DNA of 64,000 nucleotides, taken from CAZYQW01 sp964649825. Its GTDB lineage: Bacteria > Planctomycetota > B15-G4 > JADJEK01. Under the pieces are notes generated by a model that did not search any database, was not told the origin of the DNA, and was given only the letters and a program-made list of their open reading frames with translations. The stretch lies in NCBI GenBank assembly GCA_964649825.1, contig CAZYQW010000108.1, positions 124,001-188,000 on the forward strand, given 5' to 3'. Below are positions 23,343-32,714 of this stretch, one piece after another. The position numbers and the translations under genes were made by a program. Within the stretch, counting starts at the first letter, position 1. Each line of letters begins with the position of its first letter.

Positions 23343-25028
23343 ATGCGAGCTTCCATCGTTCGTTGCGTCGTCGTGTTGGCCGCGAGCACCGCGAGCACAG
23401 TGACGTCCGCGTCGGCACAATCGGTGTTGTTCTCGTTCGTGGGCGACTTCGCCTCCGACGAGTACGGCGCGACGTGCGCCGCGGTGGGCGACGTCGACGC
23501 GGATGGATGGCCCGACGTCGGCGTTGGCGCGTCGCTCGCGAGCTGGAACGGAAACGCGTCCGGCAGCGCGTACGTGCGCTCCGGGTTCGACGGCTCGCTC
23601 CTCCACCGCTTCGACGGCGATGCCGCGGACGATCGCATGGGAGTCGCGCTCGCCGGCGCCGGCGACGTGGATAACGACGGGTTCGCGGACGTCCTCGCCG
23701 GGGCCTTCCGGAGCGACCTCGTACAGCCCGACGCCGGGGTCGTGAAGCTCCTCTCGGGCCGCACCGGTGGGCTCATCGCCCTCTACGGCGGCGAGGCCGG
23801 TTTCAGCGCCATGGGGCACGCGCTCGCGAGCTTCGGCGACACGAACGGCGATGGCTTCGTCGACTTCGGCATGGGCAACCACCTCGGTGCCACCCTCGGG
23901 GGGAGAGTCCTCGTCGGGTCCGGCTTCGACGGCTCGATCCTCATGTCGATCGTAGGACCGGCTCCGCTCGGCTCGTTCGGTTACACGGTCGCCGGCGCGG
24001 GCGACCTCGACGCCGACGGCTTCGACGACTTCCTCGCGGGGGCTCCCACCGCGGATCCGGCCGGCACGGCGAACGCCGGCGAGGCGTACGCGTTCTCGGG
24101 CAAGACGGGAGCCGTGCTGCACACGGTGGCCGGGCAGAACGTCTCGGAGCTCGTCGGTTGGCGGCTGTCCGGCGCGGGCGACGTGAACCACGACGGGCGC
24201 GACGACGTCCTCCTCGGGCTTCCGTTCGACTCGACGAACGGCCATTGGGCCGGCGCCGCGAAGGTCCTCTCCGGCCTCGATTTCTCGGTGCTGCGCGTGC
24301 ACTTTGGTTCGTCGGACGAGGACCAGTTCGGCGTTGCGGTCGCCGGCCGCGCGGACGTCGATCTCGATGGCGACGTCGACTACTTGGTCGGCGCGTCCGG
24401 CGACGACGTCAGCGGCACGGGCGGCGGCGCGTTCACGTGCTTCGCGGGCGCGAGCGGGCTGGTGAACTTCCAGGTCGCCGACGACGCCGATCCGGTCGAG
24501 TCGCTCGGGGCCGCGCTCGCGGTGCTCGGAGACCTCGACGCCGACGGCGTGGCCGACCTGGCGGTCGGGTTCGGCTCGGCGATGCCCGGCCCCGGCCACC
24601 CCGGCGCGGCGCGCGTCTACTCCATGCGATGCGGGACGATGAAGCCGGCCGGGCTCGGGTGTGCGGGCGCGGGCGGTTTCACGCCGACCTTGGTCGGCTC
24701 GCCGACGTGCGGCGCGGTCGCGGGGTCGAGCGTCACGCTGACGCTGGCGAAGGCGAACGGAGGGGCGCTGGCCGCGTTCCTGGTCGGGCCCGGCGCGGGG
24801 TCGACGCCGGTCGGGGGCGGATGCTTCCTCAACCTCTCGGCCGTGATCGGCGCGCCCATCCCCCTCGCCGTGGGCGGCGTCGGACCGGGCAACGGATCGC
24901 TCGTGTTGACCACGACTCTGCCGGCGAGCCTGTCCGGCGTGCCGTTCGCGATCCAGGCGTTCGTCGCTGACGCGACGTCGCCGACCGGCTACACGAGCAC
25001 GAACGCGCTGACGTTCTCGACCTTGTAG
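23343..25028 (+). CDS. Secreted seven-bladed FG-GAP repeat protein with type I C-terminal module
   Basis: A 561-residue exported protein: signal peptide to about residue 26 (ASAQ), then seven FG-GAP/integrin-alpha-like repeats with Ca2+-binding signatures (VGDVDADGWPDV, AGDVDNDGFADV, FGDTNGDGFVDF, AGDLDADGFDDF, AGDVNHDGRDDV, RADVDLDGDVDY, LGDLDADGVADL), enough for one closed beta-propeller. Residues 437-561 are the 125-residue module starting GLGCAGAGGFTP with cysteines at 440, 456 and 494. The protein is probably on the cell surface or in the periplasm and binds Ca2+; ligand unknown. Start chosen at ATG 23343, where the signal peptide begins; GAGGAG precedes it. Confidence 0.88.
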   Translation: MRASIVRCVVVLAASTASTVTSASAQSVLFSFVGDFASDEYGATCAAVGDVDADGWPDVGVGASLASWNGNASGSAYVRSGFDGSLLHRFDGDAADDRMGVALAGAGDVDNDGFADVLAGAFRSDLVQPDAGVVKLLSGRTGGLIALYGGEAGFSAMGHALASFGDTNGDGFVDFGMGNHLGATLGGRVLVGSGFDGSILMSIVGPAPLGSFGYTVAGAGDLDADGFDDFLAGAPTADPAGTANAGEAYAFSGKTGAVLHTVAGQNVSELVGWRLSGAGDVNHDGRDDVLLGLPFDSTNGHWAGAAKVLSGLDFSVLRVHFGSSDEDQFGVAVAGRADVDLDGDVDYLVGASGDDVSGTGGGAFTCFAGASGLVNFQVADDADPVESLGAALAVLGDLDADGVADLAVGFGSAMPGPGHPGAARVYSMRCGTMKPAGLGCAGAGGFTPTLVGSPTCGAVAGSSVTLTLAKANGGALAAFLVGPGAGSTPVGGGCFLNLSAVIGAPIPLAVGGVGPGNGSLVLTTTLPASLSGVPFAIQAFVADATSPTGYTSTNALTFSTL

Positions 25029-25207
25029 CGCGTCGCGCCGCGCGGCGGTCGCTGATCGAGGACACGATCCCAGCCGACGGTCTCCGCCGGTTCTACGCGT
25101 ACGAGGACGACGACGTCCCCGGCCCGGCCGCGTTCAAGGAAGACCTCTACGACAAGCTCGACACGTGCGAGGACGCATTCGCCGCGTCGCCGGCTCTTGA
25201 TCGCTGA
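25022..25207 (+). other. Coding-like remnant without a start codon
   Basis: From inside the end of the FG-GAP gene, a frame stays open to TGA at 25205-25207 and reads SLIEDTIPADGLRRFYAYED, then FKEDLYDKLDTCEDAFAAS. The acidic, helix-like composition and G/C-ending third positions look like protein, yet no ATG, GTG or TTG begins it and no family is recognised. It may be the tail of a lost gene. Confidence 0.3.
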
Positions 25208-25219
25208 CGCGCGCGCGCG

Positions 25220-26758
25220 TCAGTCGATGCGCCCCGCGGCGCGCTCGGCGCTCGCGACGATCGCGTTCGAGCGGACCAGCTCCGTGACGCGTTCGATGTC
25301 GGTCGAGAGTTGTCGATCCCGCTTCATGGACTTCACTTTCGCGCGGATCGCGTCGTAGGCCCCGCGCACCCCGCGACCGGGCTCGATCCAGGCGTCGTGC
25401 AGGTCGAGCCCCTGTGCGGCGCAGAGCAGCTCGATCGCGAGGACGCACTCCGTGTTCGCGGCGATCGTCATCAGCTTGCGCCCGGCCCACGTCGCCATGG
25501 AGACGTGGTCCTCCTTTCCGGCCGACGTCGGGATCGAGTCGACGCTCGCCGGATGCGCGAGGGTCTTGTTCTCCGAGACGAGCGAGGCGGCGGTGACCTG
25601 CGCGATCATGAAGCCCGAGTGGAGCCCGGGGTCGCGCGCGAGGAACGCGGGAAGCCCCGAGAGATCGGGGTTGACGAGGTTCTCCACCCGGCGCTCGGAG
25701 ATGCTCGCGAGCTCCGCGACCGCGATCGCCGTGAAGTCGGCGACCATCCCGACCGGTTCGGCGTGGAAGTTTCCGCCAGTCAGCACGTCGCCCTGCTCCG
25801 CGAAGATGAGCGGATTGTCGGTCACCGAGTTCATCTCGCGCTCGAGGACTTGGCGCGCATGGCCGAACGTGTCCCGGGCCGCGCCGTGGACCTGCGGCGC
25901 GCAGCGTAGCGCGTACGGGTCCTGCACGCGACCGCAGTGCTTGTGCGACGGGAGGACCTTGCTGCCGCGCAGGAGGCGCCGCACGTTCGCGGCGACCTGG
26001 GCCTGTCCCGGGTGGGGGCGCAGCTCGTGGATGCGAGCGTCGAACGGGACAATCGAGCCGCGCAGCGCCTCGATCGTCATCGCCACGGCGACGTCCGCCG
26101 CGCGCGCGAGCCGTTCGGCGTGGACGAGCCCCGCCACCGCGCACGCGGTCGAGACCTGGGTCCCGTTGATGAGAGCGAGCCCTTCCTTCGCGGCGAGCGA
26201 AAGCGGCGTGATCCCGAGCTCGCGGTGAAGGCGGGCGCCTCGCATGCGCCGGCCGCCGAGCCATGCTTCCCCCTCGCCGATCAGGACCAGCGCGAGATGG
26301 GCGAGCGGCGCGAGGTCGCCCGACGCGCCGACCGATCCTTGCGACGGAATGACGGGGGCGACGCCGGCCTCGAACAGCGCGAGCAGCCGCTGGATCAGTT
26401 CGACGCGGACGCCGGAGTTTCCACGCGCCAGCGCGTTCGCCCGCAGGATCAAGATGAGCCGAGCAACGTCTTGCGGCAGCGGCTCGCCGACGCCGCTCGC
26501 GTGCGAGAGGATGAGGTTTTGCTGCAGCTCGGCCAGGTCGGCCGGCGCGATGCGGACGCGGGCGAGCTTGCCGAATCCAGTGTTGATGCCGTACAGCGCC
26601 TCGGTCGCGGCGGCGCGATCCTCGACGAGCCGGCGCGACCGCAGCACGTCCTGCGTCGCGCGGCGGGCGAGGCGCGCGGGAAACGACTCGCCGGCCAGGA
26701 CACGCGCGGCGTCCTTCAGCGTGAACGTCCGACCGTCGAGCTCGAGCGCCTCCGCCAC
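25220..26758 (-). CDS. hutH: Histidine ammonia-lyase
   Basis: A 512-residue aromatic-amino-acid ammonia-lyase that deaminates L-histidine to urocanate, the first step of histidine degradation. The Ala-Ser-Gly triad that cyclises to the MIO cofactor is at 145-147 in GSVGASGDLAPLAH. YGINTGFG (Tyr56) and NPLIF, GNFH and GKEDHVSM are the other active-site segments. Length is standard. GTG start with AGG upstream. The next pathway gene, urocanase, is in this window but 15 kb away on the other strand; hutI, hutG and hutF are not here. Confidence 0.96.
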   Translation of the reverse strand: MAEALELDGRTFTLKDAARVLAGESFPARLARRATQDVLRSRRLVEDRAAATEALYGINTGFGKLARVRIAPADLAELQQNLILSHASGVGEPLPQDVARLILILRANALARGNSGVRVELIQRLLALFEAGVAPVIPSQGSVGASGDLAPLAHLALVLIGEGEAWLGGRRMRGARLHRELGITPLSLAAKEGLALINGTQVSTACAVAGLVHAERLARAADVAVAMTIEALRGSIVPFDARIHELRPHPGQAQVAANVRRLLRGSKVLPSHKHCGRVQDPYALRCAPQVHGAARDTFGHARQVLEREMNSVTDNPLIFAEQGDVLTGGNFHAEPVGMVADFTAIAVAELASISERRVENLVNPDLSGLPAFLARDPGLHSGFMIAQVTAASLVSENKTLAHPASVDSIPTSAGKEDHVSMATWAGRKLMTIAANTECVLAIELLCAAQGLDLHDAWIEPGRGVRGAYDAIRAKVKSMKRDRQLSTDIERVTELVRSNAIVASAERAAGRID

Positions 26759-26875
26759 GAAGAACCTCCGTTCTGTCTGGATTCGAGTCGAGGCGGATGA
26801 TACCGGCTCGCAGGAGCGACGGAACGCCGCGCTCGGGCGCGGAATCCGGCGCGAGTCGCCGGCGAAACCGCGCGG

Positions 26876-27997
26876 TCAGCGCTTGCGGCTCTTCACGCCC
26901 AGCTGGCGCAGGCCGGAATAGACGTACTCGCGGTACTCGCGGTCGAAGTCGGCCCAGTCTTCCTCGCTCTCGAGCAGGAAGATCTCGCCGAACTTCGCGC
27001 CCCCTCCTTCGCCCCGTGTCTCGGCCTGCATGTAGACGTGGAAGTCCTCGCGGTACTTGGGGTAGCCGACGTCCCCTTCGTAGTAGTTCAGGAACATCAC
27101 GAGCGCCCAACCCTGCGAGTAGACGAGACCGGTGAGCCGCTGGTTCTGGCCGTCTCCTTCCTGGTTGTTCTGCGCGGCCTTGAACGTGATGAAGTCGAGG
27201 TGCACGAGGTCGTGGACCGACAGCGCGTCGTCGACGTTCATCGCCTGCTGCACGTGCGCGTAGCGGTGCTTGATGAACTGCCCGAGCGTGAACTCGTTGA
27301 CGAACTTCTCCTTCTCCTCCGAGTACGTGAGCTTTCGCTCGTGTCCGCCCATGAAGTCGGCGAACCCTTCCTGGAACCAGGGAGAGTCCTTCCACTGCGG
27401 GAAGTTCCACTTCTTCGTGGCATAGTCGACGAGCTGGTGGGTCCCCTCGTGGAACATCACCTCCCACAGGTTCGATTGGCGCCACTGCGTGAGGACGCCG
27501 TCCGCCGGAGAGTAGTACCCGGCCACGAACTCCTCGTTCAGCAGACCGAGCTCGGGGCGGCTCTCACGCATCTCCTTGTAGGCGTCACGGCTGTCGTAGA
27601 TGAGGACGACCACCGGGTCCATGATCGGATCCAGGTCGAGCATCGCGCCGAACTCGGCGAAGAAGACCTCGTACAGGCTGCCGAGGATGTCCGAGTACTC
27701 CTTCGTGATCGTGTCGAGGTCGACGTTGTCCTTCGTCTGCGCGGCGACGAGGTAGGGGCGCGGCATCACCCCGTCATCGCAGATGTACGTGAAGAAGCCT
27801 TGGCCGTACGTCTTGTCGAGGTCGTCCTTCCGCTGGCGCACCTTCGCCTTGAACGGGTCGTTGATGAGCTCCTCGAGTTCCTTCAGCTCGGCGTCTTCTT
27901 CGTCGTCGCGGACGATGAACGGGGAAGGCTCGAGGGCCGCGGCATCGTCGGACGGAGAGAGGAAAGCGACGAGTCCGAGGATCGTGAACGAGAGCAT
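26876..27997 (-). CDS. Exported gluzincin-like metallopeptidase (DUF1570-like)
   Basis: A 373-residue protein with a short hydrophobic N terminus (MLSFTILGLVAFL) consistent with a signal peptide, followed by a very acidic segment (31-46). Zinc motif HEGTH (183-187) fits HEXXH, and WFQEGFADF (Glu210) matches the downstream Glu of gluzincins. The arrangement is that of DUF1570-type peptidases common in planctomycetes. Substrate unknown. I choose ATG 27997; an in-frame extension to 28117 is not hydrophobic and looks non-coding. It lies between hutH and the HD gene on the same strand. Confidence 0.8.
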   Translation of the reverse strand: MLSFTILGLVAFLSPSDDAAALEPSPFIVRDDEEDAELKELEELINDPFKAKVRQRKDDLDKTYGQGFFTYICDDGVMPRPYLVAAQTKDNVDLDTITKEYSDILGSLYEVFFAEFGAMLDLDPIMDPVVVLIYDSRDAYKEMRESRPELGLLNEEFVAGYYSPADGVLTQWRQSNLWEVMFHEGTHQLVDYATKKWNFPQWKDSPWFQEGFADFMGGHERKLTYSEEKEKFVNEFTLGQFIKHRYAHVQQAMNVDDALSVHDLVHLDFITFKAAQNNQEGDGQNQRLTGLVYSQGWALVMFLNYYEGDVGYPKYREDFHVYMQAETRGEGGGAKFGEIFLLESEEDWADFDREYREYVYSGLRQLGVKSRKR

Positions 27998-28163
27998 CGA
28001 TGTCTCCAAAGGCTGACTGCGGCTGACTCCGGCGGACTTGCCCAGCGAGGAACGGTAGGGAATCGACGTGGCTTCCGATTCGCCGGGGCGAGTATAGCGG
28101 CCCGCGCGCGCAACCACACGATCCTGGGCGATGGCACGGAGCCGCTCGCACCGAAGTCGGCGC

Positions 28164-29534
28164 TCAGCCCGCGCGTCCGACGCGGTACACGTTGACGGCG
28201 CCCTCGAGCTCGCGATCGAGGATCTCCTGGAGGACGCGGATCCCCTCCGGTTCGCTCTCGGACGAGAAGACGTAGAACTTCCATAGGTTTCGGTACGAGT
28301 CCTCGAGGTCTCCGAGCCGAGGGATGCGATCGGAGAAGTCGGAGAGCGGCCGAACGCCGGCCTCGCCGGGGAACCGCACGTGGATGCGCGCCTCCTTCAA
28401 CTGCATCTCCCGCGCGGGGCAGTAGATCATCACGTCGACCTCGCGGCCGAGGTGGGCCGCCGCCGCCGCCTCGATGCGCGCCTCGACGTCGGCGCGGTGC
28501 TGGTGACGCCCGGGCGCGAAGAAGCGCTCGACGAGCGACGCCTGTGCGTCCTTGTTCGCGTAGAGCGGATAGACCCCGCATCGCTTCAACAGCCGCCGCG
28601 AGCGGTAGCGGGCGAGGCGCCGGCCGACGCGTCGATTCAACGCCTCGGAGCCGTAGTCGAGCCGTTCGAGCAGTCCGATGAGGGTCTCGTCGGTGGTGTC
28701 GTAGAAGTCCTTGGGTGCCGCCGCACCACTCGTGAGCGCCGCCTCCACCGTTTTCGCGATCAGCGCCCCGGCCGCGATCTTCGCGTGGTGGTAGTAGACG
28801 CGCTCGGAGAAGTGGTAGCGCGCCTCGAGCATCCGCACGATCTCGGACAGCACGTCCTCGCGGATCAGTCCGCGCTTTTCGACGTCGAGGAAGAGGTTCC
28901 CGCTCGCGCGGTCGACGTGGAACCACTGGATGACTCGCGGGTCGTAGGAGAGGTGGAGGCCGGTGTAGTACGCGTCGCGTTTCAGGTAGTCGAGGATGTC
29001 GGAGCAGATCGTGTCGCTGATGATCTGCTTCCAGCCGATCGGCACGCGTTCCGTCGCGGGGCCCGCGTCGAGGATGCCCATCACCGGCTCGAGCACGCCG
29101 AGTTCCGACAGCCGCTCGCCGAGCTCGCCCTTGGTCAGCATCGCCTCGACACGACGCGGAACGTCGTGCCGCTCGAGCAATCCCGTCTGGTCCTCGATGT
29201 TGTGCCCGAACGGGACGTGGGTCACGTCGTGGATCAGCGCGGCGATCCGGATCAGGCGTTCCTCGCCCTCGCTCACTCCGAGGAGGCGTTCCGGTTCGTC
29301 GCCGCGGTTGCGGTTGATCGCCTCGATCATCCGGCTCGCCATGTGGCACGAGCCGATCATGTGCTCGAACCGCGAGTGCGTCGCGCCCGGGAAGACGAGG
29401 TACGCCGTGCCGAGCTGACGAACGCCGCGCATTCGCTGCATCTGCGGAGTGTCGAGGATCGAGAGCTCCTCGGCCGTCAAGTAGACGTCACCGTGGACGG
29501 GCTCGCGGATCACGGAGTAGTCGCGGGATGGCAT
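28164..29534 (-). CDS. HD-domain phosphohydrolase (dGTPase/SAMHD1-like)
   Basis: A 456-residue cytoplasmic protein. The N-terminal IREPVHGDVYLT and the HD-domain residues RFEH (His58), IHDVTHVPFGH (His102, Asp103) match the deoxynucleoside-triphosphate triphosphohydrolase/SAMHD1-like HD group, which cleaves dNTPs to nucleoside and triphosphate. The C-terminal third is family specific. Substrate cannot be assigned. It is divergent from the VWA gene. Confidence 0.85.
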   Translation of the reverse strand: MPSRDYSVIREPVHGDVYLTAEELSILDTPQMQRMRGVRQLGTAYLVFPGATHSRFEHMIGSCHMASRMIEAINRNRGDEPERLLGVSEGEERLIRIAALIHDVTHVPFGHNIEDQTGLLERHDVPRRVEAMLTKGELGERLSELGVLEPVMGILDAGPATERVPIGWKQIISDTICSDILDYLKRDAYYTGLHLSYDPRVIQWFHVDRASGNLFLDVEKRGLIREDVLSEIVRMLEARYHFSERVYYHHAKIAAGALIAKTVEAALTSGAAAPKDFYDTTDETLIGLLERLDYGSEALNRRVGRRLARYRSRRLLKRCGVYPLYANKDAQASLVERFFAPGRHQHRADVEARIEAAAAAHLGREVDVMIYCPAREMQLKEARIHVRFPGEAGVRPLSDFSDRIPRLGDLEDSYRNLWKFYVFSSESEPEGIRVLQEILDRELEGAVNVYRVGRAG

Positions 29535-29663
29535 GCCTCGGAGTCTACGAGAAACCGCAGCCTGGGCGACCAGCGAGCAAGCCGAACGAAAGACCCGATC
29601 ATCCGGGAACCGGCGCGCGTGACCGCGGTCCGGCTACGGCGTGCCCGAAACCGGAGTCCGACC

Positions 29664-30773
29664 ATGAGAACCGCGTTCACGCTTTCCCTGAGCCTGCTGC
29701 CTTTTCTGACGACCACGACGGCGGACGAGGTCCCGCCCCGCCCGCGCATCGAGGTGGTCTTCGCGCTCGACACGACGGGGAGCATGGCCGGACTGATCGC
29801 GTCCGCCAAGGCATCGATCTGGCGCATCGCGAACGAGATCGCGGCCGCGGAGCCGGCCCCGGAGCTCAGGATCGGTCTCGTCGCGTACCGCGACCAAGGG
29901 GACGAGTACGTGACGAGGGTGCTGCCGTTGACCGACGACCTCGACGCGGTGCATCGCGAGCTGACGGGATACCAGGCGGACGGCGGTGGGGATGGACCCG
30001 AGGACGTGAACGCCGCGCTCGCCGCCGCCGTGTCGCAGGCGTCGTGGTCGGACGACGCGTCGAACGTGCTGCGGATCGTATTCGTCGTCGGCGACGCTCC
30101 GCCGCACATGGACTACGACGGCCCGCGCTACCCGGAGATCTGCCGTGCCGCGGTGCAGCGCGGGCTGATCGTCAACACGATCCGCTGCGGCGGGGACGCG
30201 TCGACGGCCACCGCGTTCCAGGACATGGCGCACCTCGGAGAGGGGCGCTTCGAGACGATCGATGCGTCCGGCGGGACGACGGTGCGCGAGACGCCGGTGG
30301 ACGCACGGCTCGCGGAGCTGAACGCGCGGCTGCTCGACACTTCGATCGCGTTCGGAGACGACCGGGCGCGCCGAGACGCGGCGGAGGAGAAGGCCATCGC
30401 GATGGAGATGCCGGCCGCCGAGGCAGCCGGTCGCGCGGAGTACGTTGCGCGAAAGAGCGGGTTCGTCGGCCGTTTCGACCTCGTCGACGCCGTTCGCGCC
30501 GGTGACGTCGATCTCGCGCAGGTGTCGGACGAGGTGCTTCCCGAGGAGTTCCGTCGCCTGTCCCTGGAGGGCCGACGAGCGAAGCTCGAGGACGTCGCCC
30601 GGGAGCGCGCCGATCTGACCGCGGAAATCACGCGGCTGTCGGAAGAGCGCCGGCGGCTGATCACGGAGGCGGAGAAGGACGACTCCCAGCCGAAGGACGG
30701 GTTCGACGGGCGCGTGCTCGAGATCGTCCGCAAGCAGGCCCTTGACAAGGGGATCGTGCGCGACGGCAAGTGA
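29664..30773 (+). CDS. Exported von Willebrand factor A domain protein
   Basis: A 369-residue exported protein: signal peptide (1-20), VWA domain about 28-230 with an intact MIDAS start DTTGS (36-40) and GGGDGPEDVN as the second acidic loop, followed by a charged, helical C-terminal half with a likely coiled coil (about 300-335, ERADLTAEITRLSEERRRL). VWA domains bind protein ligands through Mg2+. No MoxR ATPase is nearby. GGAG sits 7 nt before ATG 29664. Confidence 0.88.
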   Translation: MRTAFTLSLSLLPFLTTTTADEVPPRPRIEVVFALDTTGSMAGLIASAKASIWRIANEIAAAEPAPELRIGLVAYRDQGDEYVTRVLPLTDDLDAVHRELTGYQADGGGDGPEDVNAALAAAVSQASWSDDASNVLRIVFVVGDAPPHMDYDGPRYPEICRAAVQRGLIVNTIRCGGDASTATAFQDMAHLGEGRFETIDASGGTTVRETPVDARLAELNARLLDTSIAFGDDRARRDAAEEKAIAMEMPAAEAAGRAEYVARKSGFVGRFDLVDAVRAGDVDLAQVSDEVLPEEFRRLSLEGRRAKLEDVARERADLTAEITRLSEERRRLITEAEKDDSQPKDGFDGRVLEIVRKQALDKGIVRDGK

Positions 30774-30974
30774 CCCCGGACGGTTCTCGACGACGAACGA
30801 CGCAGAGATCGGCGACGAGCACCGCCAGGCGCGGGATGGGCGTGAATCGTTCGGGGTGACGCGCGGCCGGGCGCGACGAACCCGCCGCGCGCTCCCGACC
30901 GATTCGGCGACCACCCGTTGCGCCGCGCGGACGTCGGTTACACTCGCCCCCGAGATGTTTCGAAAGCGGGGATC

Positions 30975-32654
30975 ATGAGGTCAATCGATGTTCGCGTCGC
31001 CGTGGCCGTGTCCATCTGTTCGTCGCCGGGCGTGCTCGCGCAGGGCGTGCTTCGCACGCACCACGGGGCCGCCGCTCTGGAGCGTCTGGGAACGTCGGTA
31101 GCCGCGGCGGGCGACGTCGACAACGACGGCTTTGGCGACGTCGCGGTCGGCGCGGCCGGCGCGGCGAAGTTCGGCGCGAACACCGGCGCCGTGCGGGTCT
31201 ACTCGGGGTCGAGCGGGGCTCGGATCCTCTCGTTCGACGGCAGCTCGAGCGGCGACTTCTTCGGACAGAGCGTGGCGAGCGCCGGCGACGTCGACGGTGA
31301 CGGACACGACGACGTCGTGATCGGAGCCCCGCAGGCGGCGGCGACGACGGGACTGAACGCCGGCGCGGCCTCGATCCTGTCGGGGGCGACCGGCGCGCTG
31401 CTCTATCAGTACACGGGCTTGAAGTCGGGCGACCAGCTCGGATCGGTCGTCGCGGCGGCGGGAGACGTGAACAACGACGGTTTCGCCGACATCGTGATCG
31501 GCGTTCCCGGCGTCGACGTGCTCGGTTCGAACGACGGCTCGGTCGCGGTCTTCTCCGGTCAGACCGGCTTCCTCGTCTTCGCCGCGATCGGACGAACCGC
31601 GGGCGACGCGCTCGGCGTGTCCGTCGCGCGCGCCGGCGACGTGAACCTGGACGGCTTCGGCGACGTCATCGCCGGCTCGAGCTCGGCCGCCCCGAACGGC
31701 ACCGCGTCCGGCGAGGCCGCCGTGTTCTCGGGACCCTACGGAACGAGGGCCTTCACGATCGCCGGGAGCGCGGCCGGCGACTTCTTCGGCACCGCGGTCG
31801 GCGGCGGCTTCGATGCGAACGGCGATGGGCGGCCGGACGTCGCGGTAGGAGCGCCGGGAGTCGATGCCGTGGCGGCGGAGGCGGGGCGCGCACGGATCTA
31901 CTCCGGCCTGGACGGCTCCCTGATCGTGACCGCGGACGGCGCCGGTGCGCACGATCGCTTCGGTGCCTCGCTCGCCGGCGTAGCGGACGTTGACGGCGAC
32001 GGGTCGGACGACCTCCTGGTCGGAGCGCGAGGCGCGACCGGTGCCGCGTTCGGCTCGGGCGCGGCGCGTATCGTGTCCGGCGCGAGCGGGACCACGCTGA
32101 AGACGTTCTCCGGGGACGCCGCGCTGGACGAATTCGGGTTCTCGGTCGCGGCCGCGGGCGACGTGACCGGCGACGGCGCGACCGACTTCGTCGTCGGCGC
32201 CCACCTCGCCGATCCGGCCGGCAACGCCGACGCGGGCAGCGCGCGCGTCTTCCTCAGCGTCTGTGGGGAGCTCGGCGCCTACGGGTCTGGATGCCCCGGC
32301 ACCGGCGGATTCGTGCCGAGCCTCACCGTCGGAGGATGCGCGGCCGCGGGCGGCGGCATCGACGTATCGATCGACAATGGCATGGGAGGCACGATCGCGC
32401 TGGTCGTCATCGGCACGCAGCCGGGCAGCGCGCCGATCGGCGTCGGCTGCACCTTCTTGATGACGCTCCCCGTTGCCACCGCCGTCGCGGTGCCGCTTCC
32501 GGGGACGGGTCCAGGCGCCGGCACCCTGTCGGCGTCGGTCCCGCTGAAGATTCCGCTCCCCAGCGTGACGATCTACATGCAGGCATTCGTGATCGACCCG
32601 GGGGCGATCTCGGGTTTCGCGGGATCGAACGGGGCGCTGGTCCGGATTCCATAG
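30975..32654 (+). CDS. Secreted seven-bladed FG-GAP repeat protein with type I C-terminal module (second copy)
   Basis: A 559-residue paralogue of the protein encoded at 23343-25028. After a signal peptide (to about residue 22, VLAQ) come seven FG-GAP repeats (AGDVDNDGFGDV, AGDVDGDGHDDV, AGDVNNDGFADI, AGDVNLDGFGDV, FDANGDGRPDV, VADVDGDGSDDL, AGDVTGDGATDF). Residues 437-559 are the 123-residue module beginning GSGCPGTGGFVP, with cysteines at module positions 4, 19 and 56. A TACACT -10-like box lies about 35 bp upstream of ATG 30975 (near 30938). Likely surface-exposed and Ca2+-binding. Confidence 0.88.
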   Translation: MRSIDVRVAVAVSICSSPGVLAQGVLRTHHGAAALERLGTSVAAAGDVDNDGFGDVAVGAAGAAKFGANTGAVRVYSGSSGARILSFDGSSSGDFFGQSVASAGDVDGDGHDDVVIGAPQAAATTGLNAGAASILSGATGALLYQYTGLKSGDQLGSVVAAAGDVNNDGFADIVIGVPGVDVLGSNDGSVAVFSGQTGFLVFAAIGRTAGDALGVSVARAGDVNLDGFGDVIAGSSSAAPNGTASGEAAVFSGPYGTRAFTIAGSAAGDFFGTAVGGGFDANGDGRPDVAVGAPGVDAVAAEAGRARIYSGLDGSLIVTADGAGAHDRFGASLAGVADVDGDGSDDLLVGARGATGAAFGSGAARIVSGASGTTLKTFSGDAALDEFGFSVAAAGDVTGDGATDFVVGAHLADPAGNADAGSARVFLSVCGELGAYGSGCPGTGGFVPSLTVGGCAAAGGGIDVSIDNGMGGTIALVVIGTQPGSAPIGVGCTFLMTLPVATAVAVPLPGTGPGAGTLSASVPLKIPLPSVTIYMQAFVIDPGAISGFAGSNGALVRIP

Positions 32655-32714
32655 GACGCAAGGAGCGGGAGCGAGCAACCGGGCCCGAGCGGTGACCGAC
32701 CCGGGGCGAGTCGA

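Noticed and set aside
23070..24599. Minus-strand frame opposite the FG-GAP gene
   Set aside because: Its apparent repeats are only the complement of the FG-GAP repeats.
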